Part shown: one piece after another, positions 1 through 5,067 of the stretch | How positions within the stretch are numbered: position 1 is the stretch's first letter | How the letters are laid out: the number at the start of each line of letters is the position of its first letter | Source of the DNA: Paracoccaceae bacterium | GTDB lineage: Bacteria > Pseudomonadota > Alphaproteobacteria > Rhodobacterales > Rhodobacteraceae | Direction: 5' to 3' | DNA: 5,219 bases | NCBI GenBank assembly: GCA_021767525.1 | Contig: JAASTF010000242.1 | Coordinates: 1 to 5,219 of the forward strand | Program-made: the position numbers and the translations under genes | The notes under the pieces: model-generated | Database searches by the model: none | Told to the model about the DNA's origin: nothing | Seen by the model: only the letters and a program-made list of their open reading frames with translations

Positions 1-197
1 CCGGCGTCGGGCACTGGACCGGACAGTAGCGTATGGAACGCGCCGCGCGCCTTGAAGCTGCCGGTGTGCTGCATCTGCTCCCACTTGATCTCGACCGGGT
101 GTGCAATGCCCGGCACGTCCATACTGCCCACGGGGGTTTGGCGCACGTGGCCTGCGATCAATTCGGCTGCCTGTTCAATCCGATCCGCCCAGTTCAT
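1..197 (-). CDS. Threonine/serine dehydratase-type PLP enzyme, N-terminal part (cut by window edge)
   Basis: Only the first 65 codons lie in the window; the gene continues past the left edge. The start is the ATG whose complement is at 195-197, preceded on the minus strand by an AGGGGG ribosome binding site 3-4 bases upstream. The peptide begins MNWADRIEQAAELI, has the early Q-T-P segment (residues 20-22), and then HTGSFKARGAF at 44-54. GSFKxRGA is the signature of fold-type II PLP enzymes of the threonine dehydratase family, and Lys49 is the expected Schiff-base lysine. Family members deaminate L-threonine or L-serine to 2-oxobutyrate or pyruvate plus ammonia in the cytoplasm. With the C-terminus missing I cannot separate biosynthetic IlvA, catabolic TdcB-like enzymes, serine racemases or EutB-type dehydratases; the lack of an obvious N-terminal extension and the short start favour a ~320-residue catabolic type. 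It is divergent from the LOG-family gene. Confidence 0.85.
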   Translation of the reverse strand, partial: MNWADRIEQAAELIAGHVRQTPVGSMDVPGIAHPVEIKWEQMQHTGSFKARGAFHTLLSGPVPDA

Positions 198-231
198 GCT
201 GCCCCCTGTTCGCTGGCCAAGTCGGGCGAAA

Positions 232-241
232 CCCTATAGGG
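232..241. promoter_or_regulatory. 10-base perfect palindrome in the divergent intergenic region
   Basis: CCCTATAGGG is a perfect palindrome inside the 78-base gap between the divergent dehydratase and LOG-family genes. Its centre, TATAG, could act as a -10-like element on either strand, because the palindrome reads the same both ways. No convincing -35 box lies at 16-18 bases on either side; the best on the plus strand is CTGGCC at 213-218, matching only three consensus positions. It may be a shared core promoter or a small operator. The palindrome is seen directly; the function is a guess. Confidence 0.3.
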
Positions 242-260
242 CTTGCCGAAAGGCGCAAGC
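241..260. other. Small inverted repeat before the LOG-family gene
   Basis: GCTTGC (241-246) and GCAAGC (255-260) are exact inverted repeats separated by 8 bases. An alternative fold gives GCC-GAAA-GGC with a GNRA-type tetraloop inside a 4-base outer stem. It directly abuts the CCCTATAGGG palindrome and ends 15 bases before the ATG at 276, so in a transcript starting upstream it would lie in the 5' leader. No T-tract follows, so it is not a standard intrinsic terminator. It may be chance in GC-rich DNA. Confidence 0.25.
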
Positions 261-275
261 ACAGGATGACAGGCG

Positions 276-1118
276 ATGAACGACGACAGGAAAAGCCCCT
301 TTCGCGATGCGGGAACCGACCGTTCCACGGCCGCTGGCGTGCCCGATACGCCGCAGACCCGGGCCCCCGCTTATCGGCTGGCCTTTGCGGATGACGAGTT
401 TCTGTGCCGCGACGAGTTGCGCCCCGTGCGCCTGCAGCTGGAGTTGCTGAAACCGCAGATGCTGCTGGATGAATACGGGGTGGAATCGACCGTGGTTCTG
501 TTCGGCGGCGCGCGCATTCCGGCGCCCGCGGAAAAAGACAGCGCGCGCACGGCCACGCTGGCGGGTTTGTCGGATTATTACGAGCAGGCGCGCAAGTTCG
601 CCATGCTGGTGACCGAAGCCTCGGTCAAGGATGGCGGCCACAAGAACATCATTTGCACCGGCGGCGGCCCCGGCGTGATGGAGGCGGGCAACCGCGGCGC
701 GGCCGAGGCGGGCGGTATCTCGATCGGGTTGAACATCGTGCTGCCGCACGAGCAGGCGCCCAATGAATTCGTCACGCCGGACCTGTGTTTCAACTTTCAC
801 TATTTCGCTATCCGCAAGATGCATTTCCTGATGCGCGCCAACGCGATCTGCATCTTCCCGGGCGGGTTCGGGACGCTGGACGAGATGTTTGAATCGCTGA
901 CCCTGATCCAGACCGGGCGGATGCGGCGGGTGCCGTTCCTTTTGTTCGGGCGGACGTTCTGGGAAAAGATCATCAACTGGGACGCGCTGGCCGAGGCCGG
1001 CACGATCAGTCCCGAGGATCTGGAGCTGTTCCGCTATGTCGAAACCGCGGACGAGGCGTTGGAGATCATCGAAACCTGGGGCGATACCAGCCCGCGCGGG
1101 GATATTCCCGGCCGCTGA
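276..1118 (+). CDS. LOG-family (TIGR00730) Rossmann-fold protein, probable nucleoside 5'-monophosphate phosphoribohydrolase
   Basis: This is a 280-residue cytoplasmic protein of the LOG/lysine-decarboxylase-like family. Visible motifs in order are FGGAR (76-80), the glycine-rich nucleotide loop TGGGPGVMEAGNRGA (128-142), RKMHF (180-184, with the conserved Arg180 and Lys181) and PGGFGTLDE (195-203), the family signature PGGxGTxxE with catalytic Glu203. Characterised LOG enzymes cleave the N-glycosidic bond of cytokinin riboside monophosphates or of AMP/other NMPs to give free base plus ribose 5-phosphate. The motifs support that chemistry, but the substrate cannot be read from sequence. Older 'lysine decarboxylase' labels for this family are wrong. 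Compared with the ~190-residue plant-type enzymes it has a longer N-terminus: residues 1-30 are polar and probably disordered, and about 40-70 look helical. The start ATG has AGGA at 263-266, nine bases upstream. The META-domain gene follows 93 bases downstream on the same strand. Confidence 0.9.
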   Translation: MNDDRKSPFRDAGTDRSTAAGVPDTPQTRAPAYRLAFADDEFLCRDELRPVRLQLELLKPQMLLDEYGVESTVVLFGGARIPAPAEKDSARTATLAGLSDYYEQARKFAMLVTEASVKDGGHKNIICTGGGPGVMEAGNRGAAEAGGISIGLNIVLPHEQAPNEFVTPDLCFNFHYFAIRKMHFLMRANAICIFPGGFGTLDEMFESLTLIQTGRMRRVPFLLFGRTFWEKIINWDALAEAGTISPEDLELFRYVETADEALEIIETWGDTSPRGDIPGR

Positions 1119-1164
1119 AACGGCGGCCTGACGCCGATGCCGGCGCATTCCCCGTGAACCGCGT

Positions 1165-1186
1165 GTCAGGGGTTCCTATCTCTGAC
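1165..1186 (+). other. Hairpin between the LOG-family and META genes
   Basis: GTCAGGGG (1165-1172) can pair with TCTCTGAC (1179-1186) over 8 positions, two of them G-U, around a 6-base loop. No T-run follows; the next bases are CCGTTGG, so it is a poor intrinsic terminator. It may be a processing or attenuating element between two co-directional genes, or chance. It ends 12 bases before the Shine-Dalgarno sequence of the META gene. Confidence 0.25.
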
Positions 1187-1198
1187 CCGTTGGTTCAA

Positions 1199-1204
1199 AG
1201 GAGG
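1199..1204 (+). promoter_or_regulatory. Strong Shine-Dalgarno sequence of the META-domain gene
   Basis: AGGAGG lies seven bases before the ATG at 1212. It is the strongest ribosome binding site in the window and fixes this start over other in-frame codons. It implies efficient translation independent of the upstream LOG-family gene. Confidence 0.85.
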
Positions 1205-1211
1205 GTGCGCC

Positions 1212-1637
1212 ATGTCCGGCCGATCCCGTTTCATCACCGCCGTATTGTCGGCAAGCGTTCTGTCCGTCGCGCTGGCGGCCGGTGCCGCGCAGCACCAGGC
1301 AGCGGCGCTGGAGGGCACTTGGCGGGTCAGCCAGATCAAGGGGCAGGATGTGCCCGGTGGCATCGACGTATCGATGCAGTTCGGCGCAGATCATGCGCTT
1401 TCAGGCAGCACTGGATGCAACCTCTTTTCCGGGCGCTACATCCCTGCGGCGGATGCCCTGAGCATCGCACCCTTCGCCATGACGCGCATGGCCTGCACGG
1501 GTGACGCGGCCCGCGTTGAAAGCGCCTTTACCGCTGCGTTGGAGGGGGTCGCCCGCGCCGAAACCGACGGGCCGTCAGCGGTGATCCTGCGCGATGCGGC
1601 GGGCGTGGCGCTGCTCGGGCTTGCGCGGACGGATTAG
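1212..1637 (+). CDS. Small exported META-domain (HslJ-like) protein
   Basis: This 141-residue protein has an N-terminal Sec-type signal: basic MSGRSR, a hydrophobic stretch at about residues 8-23, and a likely cleavage after A-x-A near residues 23-26 (AAGAAQ). There is no lipobox cysteine, so unlike E. coli HslJ it is probably a soluble periplasmic protein, not a lipoprotein. The mature part is one META domain: LEGTWRVSQIKG (33-44), STGCNLFSGRY (66-76) and IAPFAMTRMAC (85-95) are the usual landmarks, followed by a C-terminal strand pair ending LLGLARTD. Cys69 and Cys95 are the two cysteines typical of the family and could form a disulfide. META-domain proteins are linked to heat-shock and novobiocin-resistance phenotypes (HslJ) or secretion in other bacteria, but have no known enzymatic activity. 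The start is set by AGGAGG at 1199. The stop codon overlaps that of the convergent gene at 1634-1843. Confidence 0.88.
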   Translation: MSGRSRFITAVLSASVLSVALAAGAAQHQAAALEGTWRVSQIKGQDVPGGIDVSMQFGADHALSGSTGCNLFSGRYIPAADALSIAPFAMTRMACTGDAARVESAFTAALEGVARAETDGPSAVILRDAAGVALLGLARTD

Positions 1638-1843
1638 GCGGCGGGCCGTTCCAGCGGCAGATCGCACAACTCGGCCCCGTTGACGAGTGCCACCAGCTTG
1701 AACCGGTCGTTGGCCTTGCGCAGCGCATAGCCATAGCCGGCCAGGCGGAATTTCCATTCGCGGTCGGACAGCGATTTCATACGCTCGCCCGTCACGAAAT
1801 CGCGGACCTGGGCGGTGGCGGTTTGATCCTTGTCGAAAAACAT
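1634..1843 (-). CDS. Conserved-looking 69-residue protein of unknown function
   Basis: I do not recognise a named family. The 69-residue product starts MFFDKDQTATAQVRDF and ends LCDLPLERPAA; it has no signal peptide or membrane segment and is mixed charged/aromatic. A central block, FVTGERMKSLSDREWKFRLA (residues 17-36), then GYGYALRK (37-44) and LVALVNGAELCDLPL, suggest a small folded alpha/beta protein that may be conserved in Rhodobacteraceae. Codon use matches the neighbours, with G/C-rich third positions, and it does not lie under a better ORF, both of which support a real gene. I chose the ATG at 1843 because GGGAAGG lies nine bases upstream. A TTG at 1894 would add 17 residues, but they would be encoded across that ribosome binding site. 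It is downstream of the Peptidase_C26 gene on the same strand after a 116-base gap, and its TAA overlaps the TAG of the META gene. Confidence 0.7.
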   Translation of the reverse strand: MFFDKDQTATAQVRDFVTGERMKSLSDREWKFRLAGYGYALRKANDRFKLVALVNGAELCDLPLERPAA

Positions 1844-1959
1844 TCCCAAATACCTTCCCGTTGGGTTGTCGATTTGGAAACGATGCGCAGGCAATACGGC
1901 GGCGATTGTCCCGGATCTGGGAAATTTCGGGGCAAGCGGCCGGAATTGTTTACGTTACC
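1844..1959. other. Intergenic spacer with an imperfect palindrome at 1909-1922
   Basis: This 116-base spacer separates the stop of the Peptidase_C26 gene from the start of the 69-residue gene, both on the minus strand. It is more AT-rich than the flanking genes. TCCCGGATCTGGGA at 1909-1922 is a near-perfect palindrome around GATC with one mismatched pair. No T-run follows it on the minus strand, so a standard terminator is not evident. A promoter for the small gene probably lies here, but I found no convincing -35/-10 pair. Confidence 0.35.
1853..1859 (-). promoter_or_regulatory. Ribosome binding site that decides the start of the 69-residue protein
   Basis: On the minus strand GGGAAGG lies nine bases before the ATG at 1843. 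This supports the ATG over the upstream in-frame TTG at 1894, which would run through the site. Confidence 0.55.
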
Positions 1960-2691
1960 TCAACCATCGGTCGAATTGGCGGCCCTGTCGGCGGTGACGG
2001 CGTCGATTTGACCGGAGTTATCGCGCCGTGCCGCGGCGGCGCAGACAAGGGCGCGAAACAGCGCGCGCTGGCGGTGGGCGTAGAACAGGTGCTCGGGGTG
2101 CCATTGCACGCCGATGGCAAATGGGTCGGTCAGCCGTTCGATGGCCTGCACCATGCCGCCCTGGTCGCGCGCGGCGATGCGCAGCTCGTCGCCCAGCCGG
2201 TCGACCGCCTGGGTATGCAGCGCGTTGACGCGCATAGGATCGGTGCCCGAAAGTTGTGCCAGGCGCGTGCCGGTTTCGATCAGAACCGTCTTTTTGGGCA
2301 GAATGGTGCGGACGAAATCGCTGCGCTCATAAACACCATACCCATCCTGGTGCAGCGAGCCGCCAAGCGCCACGTTCAACATCTGGCTGCCGCGGCAAAT
2401 GCCCAGCACCGGCGTGTCATGGGCCAGCGCATCATCGACCAACCCGCGTTCCAGCGCGTCGCGATCCGGGTCAAGCCGGGCCGAGGCGACGATCTGGCCG
2501 CCGTAAAGATCGGGGGAAATGTCATCGCCGCCGCCGATGATGATGCCATCGACCGTTTTCACATCGGCCGCGCGACCCGCGCCCCAGCGCACGGCGCGCC
2601 CGCCGGCCAGCCAGATATTGAAGGCGACAAGCGGAAAGATACGCCAGCCCGAGCGGTTCGAGGTGGTGACACCGATAACGGGCCGGCTCAT
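1960..2691 (-). CDS. Class I glutamine-amidotransferase-like hydrolase, Peptidase_C26 (gamma-glutamyl-GABA hydrolase-like)
   Basis: This 243-residue cytoplasmic enzyme has the class I glutamine amidotransferase fold. Motifs are VIGVTTSNR at the N-terminus (5-13), DGIIIGGGDDISPDLYG (48-64), the nucleophile elbow VLGICRGSQMLN (95-106) with Cys99, NALHTQAVDRLG (156-167), and GVQWHPEH (194-201) with His198 and Glu200 completing the triad. GGDD.SP, HxQAVD and the position of Cys99 place it with PuuD-type gamma-glutamyl-GABA hydrolases rather than with synthetase-coupled GATase domains. PuuD cleaves gamma-glutamyl-GABA to glutamate and GABA in putrescine breakdown, but no other puu gene is present. 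The partner here is an amidoligase, so the likely substrate is a related gamma-glutamyl or other amide conjugate (inference). The ATG overlaps the stop of the amidoligase gene in ATGA at 2688-2691, and there is no strong Shine-Dalgarno of its own, so translation is probably coupled. The length is typical, if slightly short at the N-terminus. Confidence 0.9.
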   Translation of the reverse strand: MSRPVIGVTTSNRSGWRIFPLVAFNIWLAGGRAVRWGAGRAADVKTVDGIIIGGGDDISPDLYGGQIVASARLDPDRDALERGLVDDALAHDTPVLGICRGSQMLNVALGGSLHQDGYGVYERSDFVRTILPKKTVLIETGTRLAQLSGTDPMRVNALHTQAVDRLGDELRIAARDQGGMVQAIERLTDPFAIGVQWHPEHLFYAHRQRALFRALVCAAAARRDNSGQIDAVTADRAANSTDG

Positions 2692-3638
2692 GCGGCGAGC
2701 CCGGCGCCATCCAGGATTTCGCCTGCGCGCTTGGCCCAGCTGGACCGCGACAGGGTGATTGGGCCGTGATCGTCCTGCCATTCCGCTGCCAGCCGTGCCA
2801 GAAGTTCGTCGTCGCCCGCGACGCGTTCGACCGCCAGCCAGCGGTTCCATTCGGTGGCCAGCGACCAGCCGTCTTCGTCGATCCGGCAATCGGGCAGGCG
2901 AAAGTGAAAGGCAGGGCGGGCCGACGTGGCATCGCCCACCACATCCTGGACCTGGTCGGGGGCGAGATGGGCGAAAATGGGCAGCATATCCAATCCGAAA
3001 TTGCGCGACGCACAATGATCGAGATAGAGCGCGATCAGTTCGGACAAGCCGATGCCATCGCCCGCCCGGATCAGATCGCGCACGAAATCGGTGGGATAGG
3101 GTGATGTAAAGGGCAAAACGCGGCGCGTTTCGTCGATGGGCATGGCGTCGCGCAGCCAATCCTCGATCAGCGCATAGGCTAGCAGCGGGCGGCGAATATC
3201 GTCCACCGTTTCCGAGGCGATCTGCACGTTGAAATGGATGCCGAACCCATAGAACAACCCGGCGCTGCTGCCCTGCGCGCCCGCATCGTGCAGGTCCGAG
3301 ACAAGGGCGTTCAGCCGCTGCATCTGGTCCATGTCGATGGGTTGGGTCACGATTTCCACCGGGATCACCTCGCGCCCGATGCGCAACAGCTCGTCGCGCA
3401 GGCTGGATTGGTCGAACTTGCGAAGGGCGGTATCAAGGTAGATTTCCAGATCGCCCAGGGCGCTGTCGTGGATCGTCCAGAACGGGCCGTCGCCTTGCTT
3501 GGCCGAGCCGCCAAGGCTGCCCGTGACCACGTCGGCCACGCGATCCTCGGGAATGCCGGCGAACTCGATCTCGACGCCGATCAGGCGCGGGCTGCCATCG
3601 GCCGCGTCGGGCCGGGGAAGGGGGGCGAGATCGGGCAT
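2688..3638 (-). CDS. Amidoligase-family enzyme (Amidoligase_2, glutamine synthetase-like COOH-NH2 ligase)
   Basis: This 316-residue cytoplasmic protein starts with a proline/aspartate-rich leader and then RLIGVEIEFAGIP (18-30). GVEIEF is the acidic metal/ATP-binding strand typical of glutamine synthetase/gamma-glutamylcysteine ligase-fold amidoligases. Further landmarks are DLEIYLDT (63-70), VEIVTQPI (94-101), GFGIHFNVQ (131-139, with a His-x-Asn on the second active-site strand) and SRNFGLDMLPIF (211-222). Pfam's Amidoligase_2 family is described as occurring next to a glutamine-amidotransferase-like thiol peptidase in proteobacteria, which is exactly the arrangement here with the overlapping downstream gene. 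The predicted reaction is ATP-dependent amide bond formation between a carboxylate, perhaps glutamate, and an amine; the substrates are unknown. The start ATG is four bases after the rlmN stop, and its GGGGG ribosome binding site (3647-3651) lies within the last rlmN codons, pointing to an operon with translational coupling. Confidence 0.82.
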   Translation of the reverse strand: MPDLAPLPRPDAADGSPRLIGVEIEFAGIPEDRVADVVTGSLGGSAKQGDGPFWTIHDSALGDLEIYLDTALRKFDQSSLRDELLRIGREVIPVEIVTQPIDMDQMQRLNALVSDLHDAGAQGSSAGLFYGFGIHFNVQIASETVDDIRRPLLAYALIEDWLRDAMPIDETRRVLPFTSPYPTDFVRDLIRAGDGIGLSELIALYLDHCASRNFGLDMLPIFAHLAPDQVQDVVGDATSARPAFHFRLPDCRIDEDGWSLATEWNRWLAVERVAGDDELLARLAAEWQDDHGPITLSRSSWAKRAGEILDGAGLAA

Positions 3639-3642
3639 GGGG

Positions 3643-4836
3643 TTATCCCCCGGTGCCGGTTTCGGCCGCGATCTGGGCGCGCGACTTGCGGGCGCGTTCG
3701 GTGGCCGATTTCAACTGGCCGCAGGCGGCCATGATATCCTCGCCCCGCGGTGTGCGGATCGGGCTGGCATAGCCGGCCTTGTAGATGATGTCGGCGAATT
3801 TCTCGATCCGCGACCAGTCGCTGCGCTGGTAGGGCGCGCCGGGCCATTCATTGAAGGGGATCAGGTTGATCTTGGCCGGGATGCCCTTGATGAGGTTCAC
3901 CAGGCGGCGGGCGTCTTCGTCGCTGTCGTTGATGCCCTTCAGCATCACGTATTCAAAGGTAATGCGTTCGCTGTTCGAGGCCTTTGGATAGTCGCGCAAG
4001 GCATTCAGCAGCGTTTCGATGTTCCAGCGCTTGTTGATCGGCACCAGCTTGTCGCGCACCTCGTCGGTGGTGGCGTGAAAGCTGACGGCCAGCATGCAGC
4101 CGATTTCTTCGGCCGTCTTGGCGATTTCGGGCACGACGCCGGACGTGGACAGGGTGATGCGGCGGCGTGACAGGCTGATGCCTTCGCCATCCATCGCGAT
4201 CTTCATCGCGTCGCGCACGTTTTCGAAATTATAAAGCGGCTCGCCCATGCCCATCAGAACGATATTCGACAACAGGCGCGGGCGCTGACCCATGCCTTCG
4301 CCCGGCTCGGGCCATTCGCCCAGATCATCGCGCGCCAGCATGATCTGGCCCACGATTTCGCCCGCCGTCAGGTTGCGCACCAGTTTCTGCGTGCCGGTGT
4401 GGCAGAAGGAACAGGTCAGCGTGCAGCCGACCTGGGACGAGATGCACAAGGTGCCGCGGTCTTCTTCGGGGATATACACCACCTCGACCTCGTGCCCGCC
4501 GGCGATGCGGACAAGGTACTTGCGGGTGCCATCGAGGCTGACATTCTTGCTGACGATCTCGGGCACCTCGATGGTGAAATGCGCGGCCAGCCTGGCGCGG
4601 TAATCCTTGGCCAGGTTCGTCATCGCGTCGAAATCGCGCACACCCCAGTAATAGACCCATTGCCAGATCTGGTTGACCCGCATCTTGGCCTGCTTTTCGG
4701 GCGTGCCCATCTCGATCAGGGCCGCGCGCAGCTGGTCGCGGGTGAGGCCCACGAGGTTTCGCGGCCCCTCGGGCAGCTTGCGGGGGATGGTCATCACGTC
4801 TTGCGTGATGGGTGTGCTGGGTGTTTCGTCGGTCAT
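3643..4836 (-). CDS. rlmN: Dual-specificity 23S rRNA/tRNA adenine-C2 methyltransferase RlmN
   Basis: This 397-residue radical-SAM enzyme methylates C2 of A2503 in 23S rRNA and, in characterised bacteria, A37 of some tRNAs, tuning peptidyl-transferase fidelity. The radical-SAM motif CTLTCSFC (138-145) supplies Cys138, Cys142 and Cys145 for the 4Fe-4S cluster. Cys131, seven residues earlier in CISSQVGC, and Cys372 in AACGQL (371-375 region) match the two catalytic cysteines of E. coli RlmN (Cys118 and Cys355), the latter being the methyl carrier. MGMGEPLYNFENV (195-207) is the SAM-binding motif, and VSFHATTDEVRDKL and LIPFNEWPG follow as in RlmN. The absence of Cfr-specific context and the full N-terminal RNA-binding domain (about 25-100) favour RlmN over the resistance methyltransferase Cfr. 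The start ATG has AAGGA nine bases upstream (4846-4850). It heads the cluster with the amidoligase and Peptidase_C26 genes. Confidence 0.97.
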   Translation of the reverse strand: MTDETPSTPITQDVMTIPRKLPEGPRNLVGLTRDQLRAALIEMGTPEKQAKMRVNQIWQWVYYWGVRDFDAMTNLAKDYRARLAAHFTIEVPEIVSKNVSLDGTRKYLVRIAGGHEVEVVYIPEEDRGTLCISSQVGCTLTCSFCHTGTQKLVRNLTAGEIVGQIMLARDDLGEWPEPGEGMGQRPRLLSNIVLMGMGEPLYNFENVRDAMKIAMDGEGISLSRRRITLSTSGVVPEIAKTAEEIGCMLAVSFHATTDEVRDKLVPINKRWNIETLLNALRDYPKASNSERITFEYVMLKGINDSDEDARRLVNLIKGIPAKINLIPFNEWPGAPYQRSDWSRIEKFADIIYKAGYASPIRTPRGEDIMAACGQLKSATERARKSRAQIAAETGTGG

Positions 4837-4885
4837 GGCGCGTGATCCTTGGGTCAGGGCGGCGTCCTACAGGAAATCGTGCCGC

Positions 4886-4914
4886 ATGACAAAGGAATCA
4901 ACCCGTGTTGTCAG
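4886..4914 (-). promoter_or_regulatory. Candidate sigma-70-type promoter for rlmN and the downstream pair
   Basis: On the minus strand CTGACA (4914-4909; five of six matches to TTGACA) is followed after exactly 17 bases by TGTCAT (4891-4886; four of six matches to TATAAT). Transcription would begin near 4879, giving a leader of roughly 43 bases before the rlmN ATG, with AAGGA in the right place. It sits just beyond the palindrome-rich element and is the only decent -35/-10 pair I found in the gap. It is a consensus match only. Confidence 0.4.
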
Positions 4915-5067
4915 TTTGAGCGCGGCTGCGCCGCGCGCAGGCTGTCTCGCCTACGGCCTTTGGCCTTCGGCTCGGGCCGCCTGGTGGCGGGTGATGGGCC
5001 ACATCCCGGCGTGGTGCCAGTGGCCGGTGGGGGCCTCCGGCGGGAGTTTATCTGGCAAGATGAAGGG
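4915..5067. repeat. Palindrome-rich intergenic element, probable dispersed Rhodobacteraceae repeat
   Basis: This fills the gap between the amidase stop and the rlmN promoter and is packed with inverted repeats. GCGCGGC/GCCGCGC (4920-4926 and 4930-4936, 3-base loop), GGCC-TTT-GGCC (4955-4965), CGGCC/GGCCG (4954-4958 and 4975-4979), GGCCAC/GTGGCC (4997-5002 and 5020-5025) and CTCC/GGAG (5035-5038 and 5043-5046) are all exact. The end nearest the amidase stop reads GGAGTTTATCTGGCAAGATG, then AAG. I recall GGAGTATTT(T)GGCAAGATGAAG-like tails as frequent intergenic sequences in Rhodobacteraceae; that is memory, not a search. The direct observation is dense secondary structure with no coding character. 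It may serve as a terminator for the amidase gene on the minus strand, though it has no long T-run. No second copy lies in the window. Confidence 0.5.

Noticed and set aside
1..239. Short plus-strand frames at the left end of the window
   Set aside because: They are antisense to the dehydratase N-terminus, whose GSFKARGA motif makes the minus strand the coding one.
234..1148. Minus-strand open frame of about 300 codons antisense to the LOG-family gene
   Set aside because: It is His/Arg/Gln-rich and low-complexity in character, typical of a shadow frame; the plus strand carries the PGGxGTxxE protein.
1861..2769. Plus-strand open frame of about 300 codons antisense to the Peptidase_C26 gene
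   Set aside because: Its translation has no recognisable motif, while the opposite strand has a complete catalytic triad and family signatures. Long antisense frames are expected in GC-rich genes.
2692..3159. Upstream in-frame extension of the Peptidase_C26 gene that would add about 156 residues
   Set aside because: The extension is Arg/Pro-rich without motifs and lies fully within the amidoligase gene. The ATG at 2691 overlapping its stop gives a family-typical length starting at the conserved VIGVTT strand.
3643..4836. Possible Cfr-type antibiotic resistance methyltransferase
   Set aside because: Length, N-terminal domain and motif context fit housekeeping RlmN, and there is no mobile element or resistance context.
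3499..4845. Plus-strand open frames antisense to rlmN and the amidoligase
   Set aside because: They are shadows of unambiguous minus-strand genes; there are no motifs and no good ribosome binding sites.
4920..4936. GCGCGGC/GCCGCGC hairpin as an intrinsic terminator
   Set aside because: The stem is strong, but no T-tract follows on either strand, so I keep it only as part of the palindromic element.
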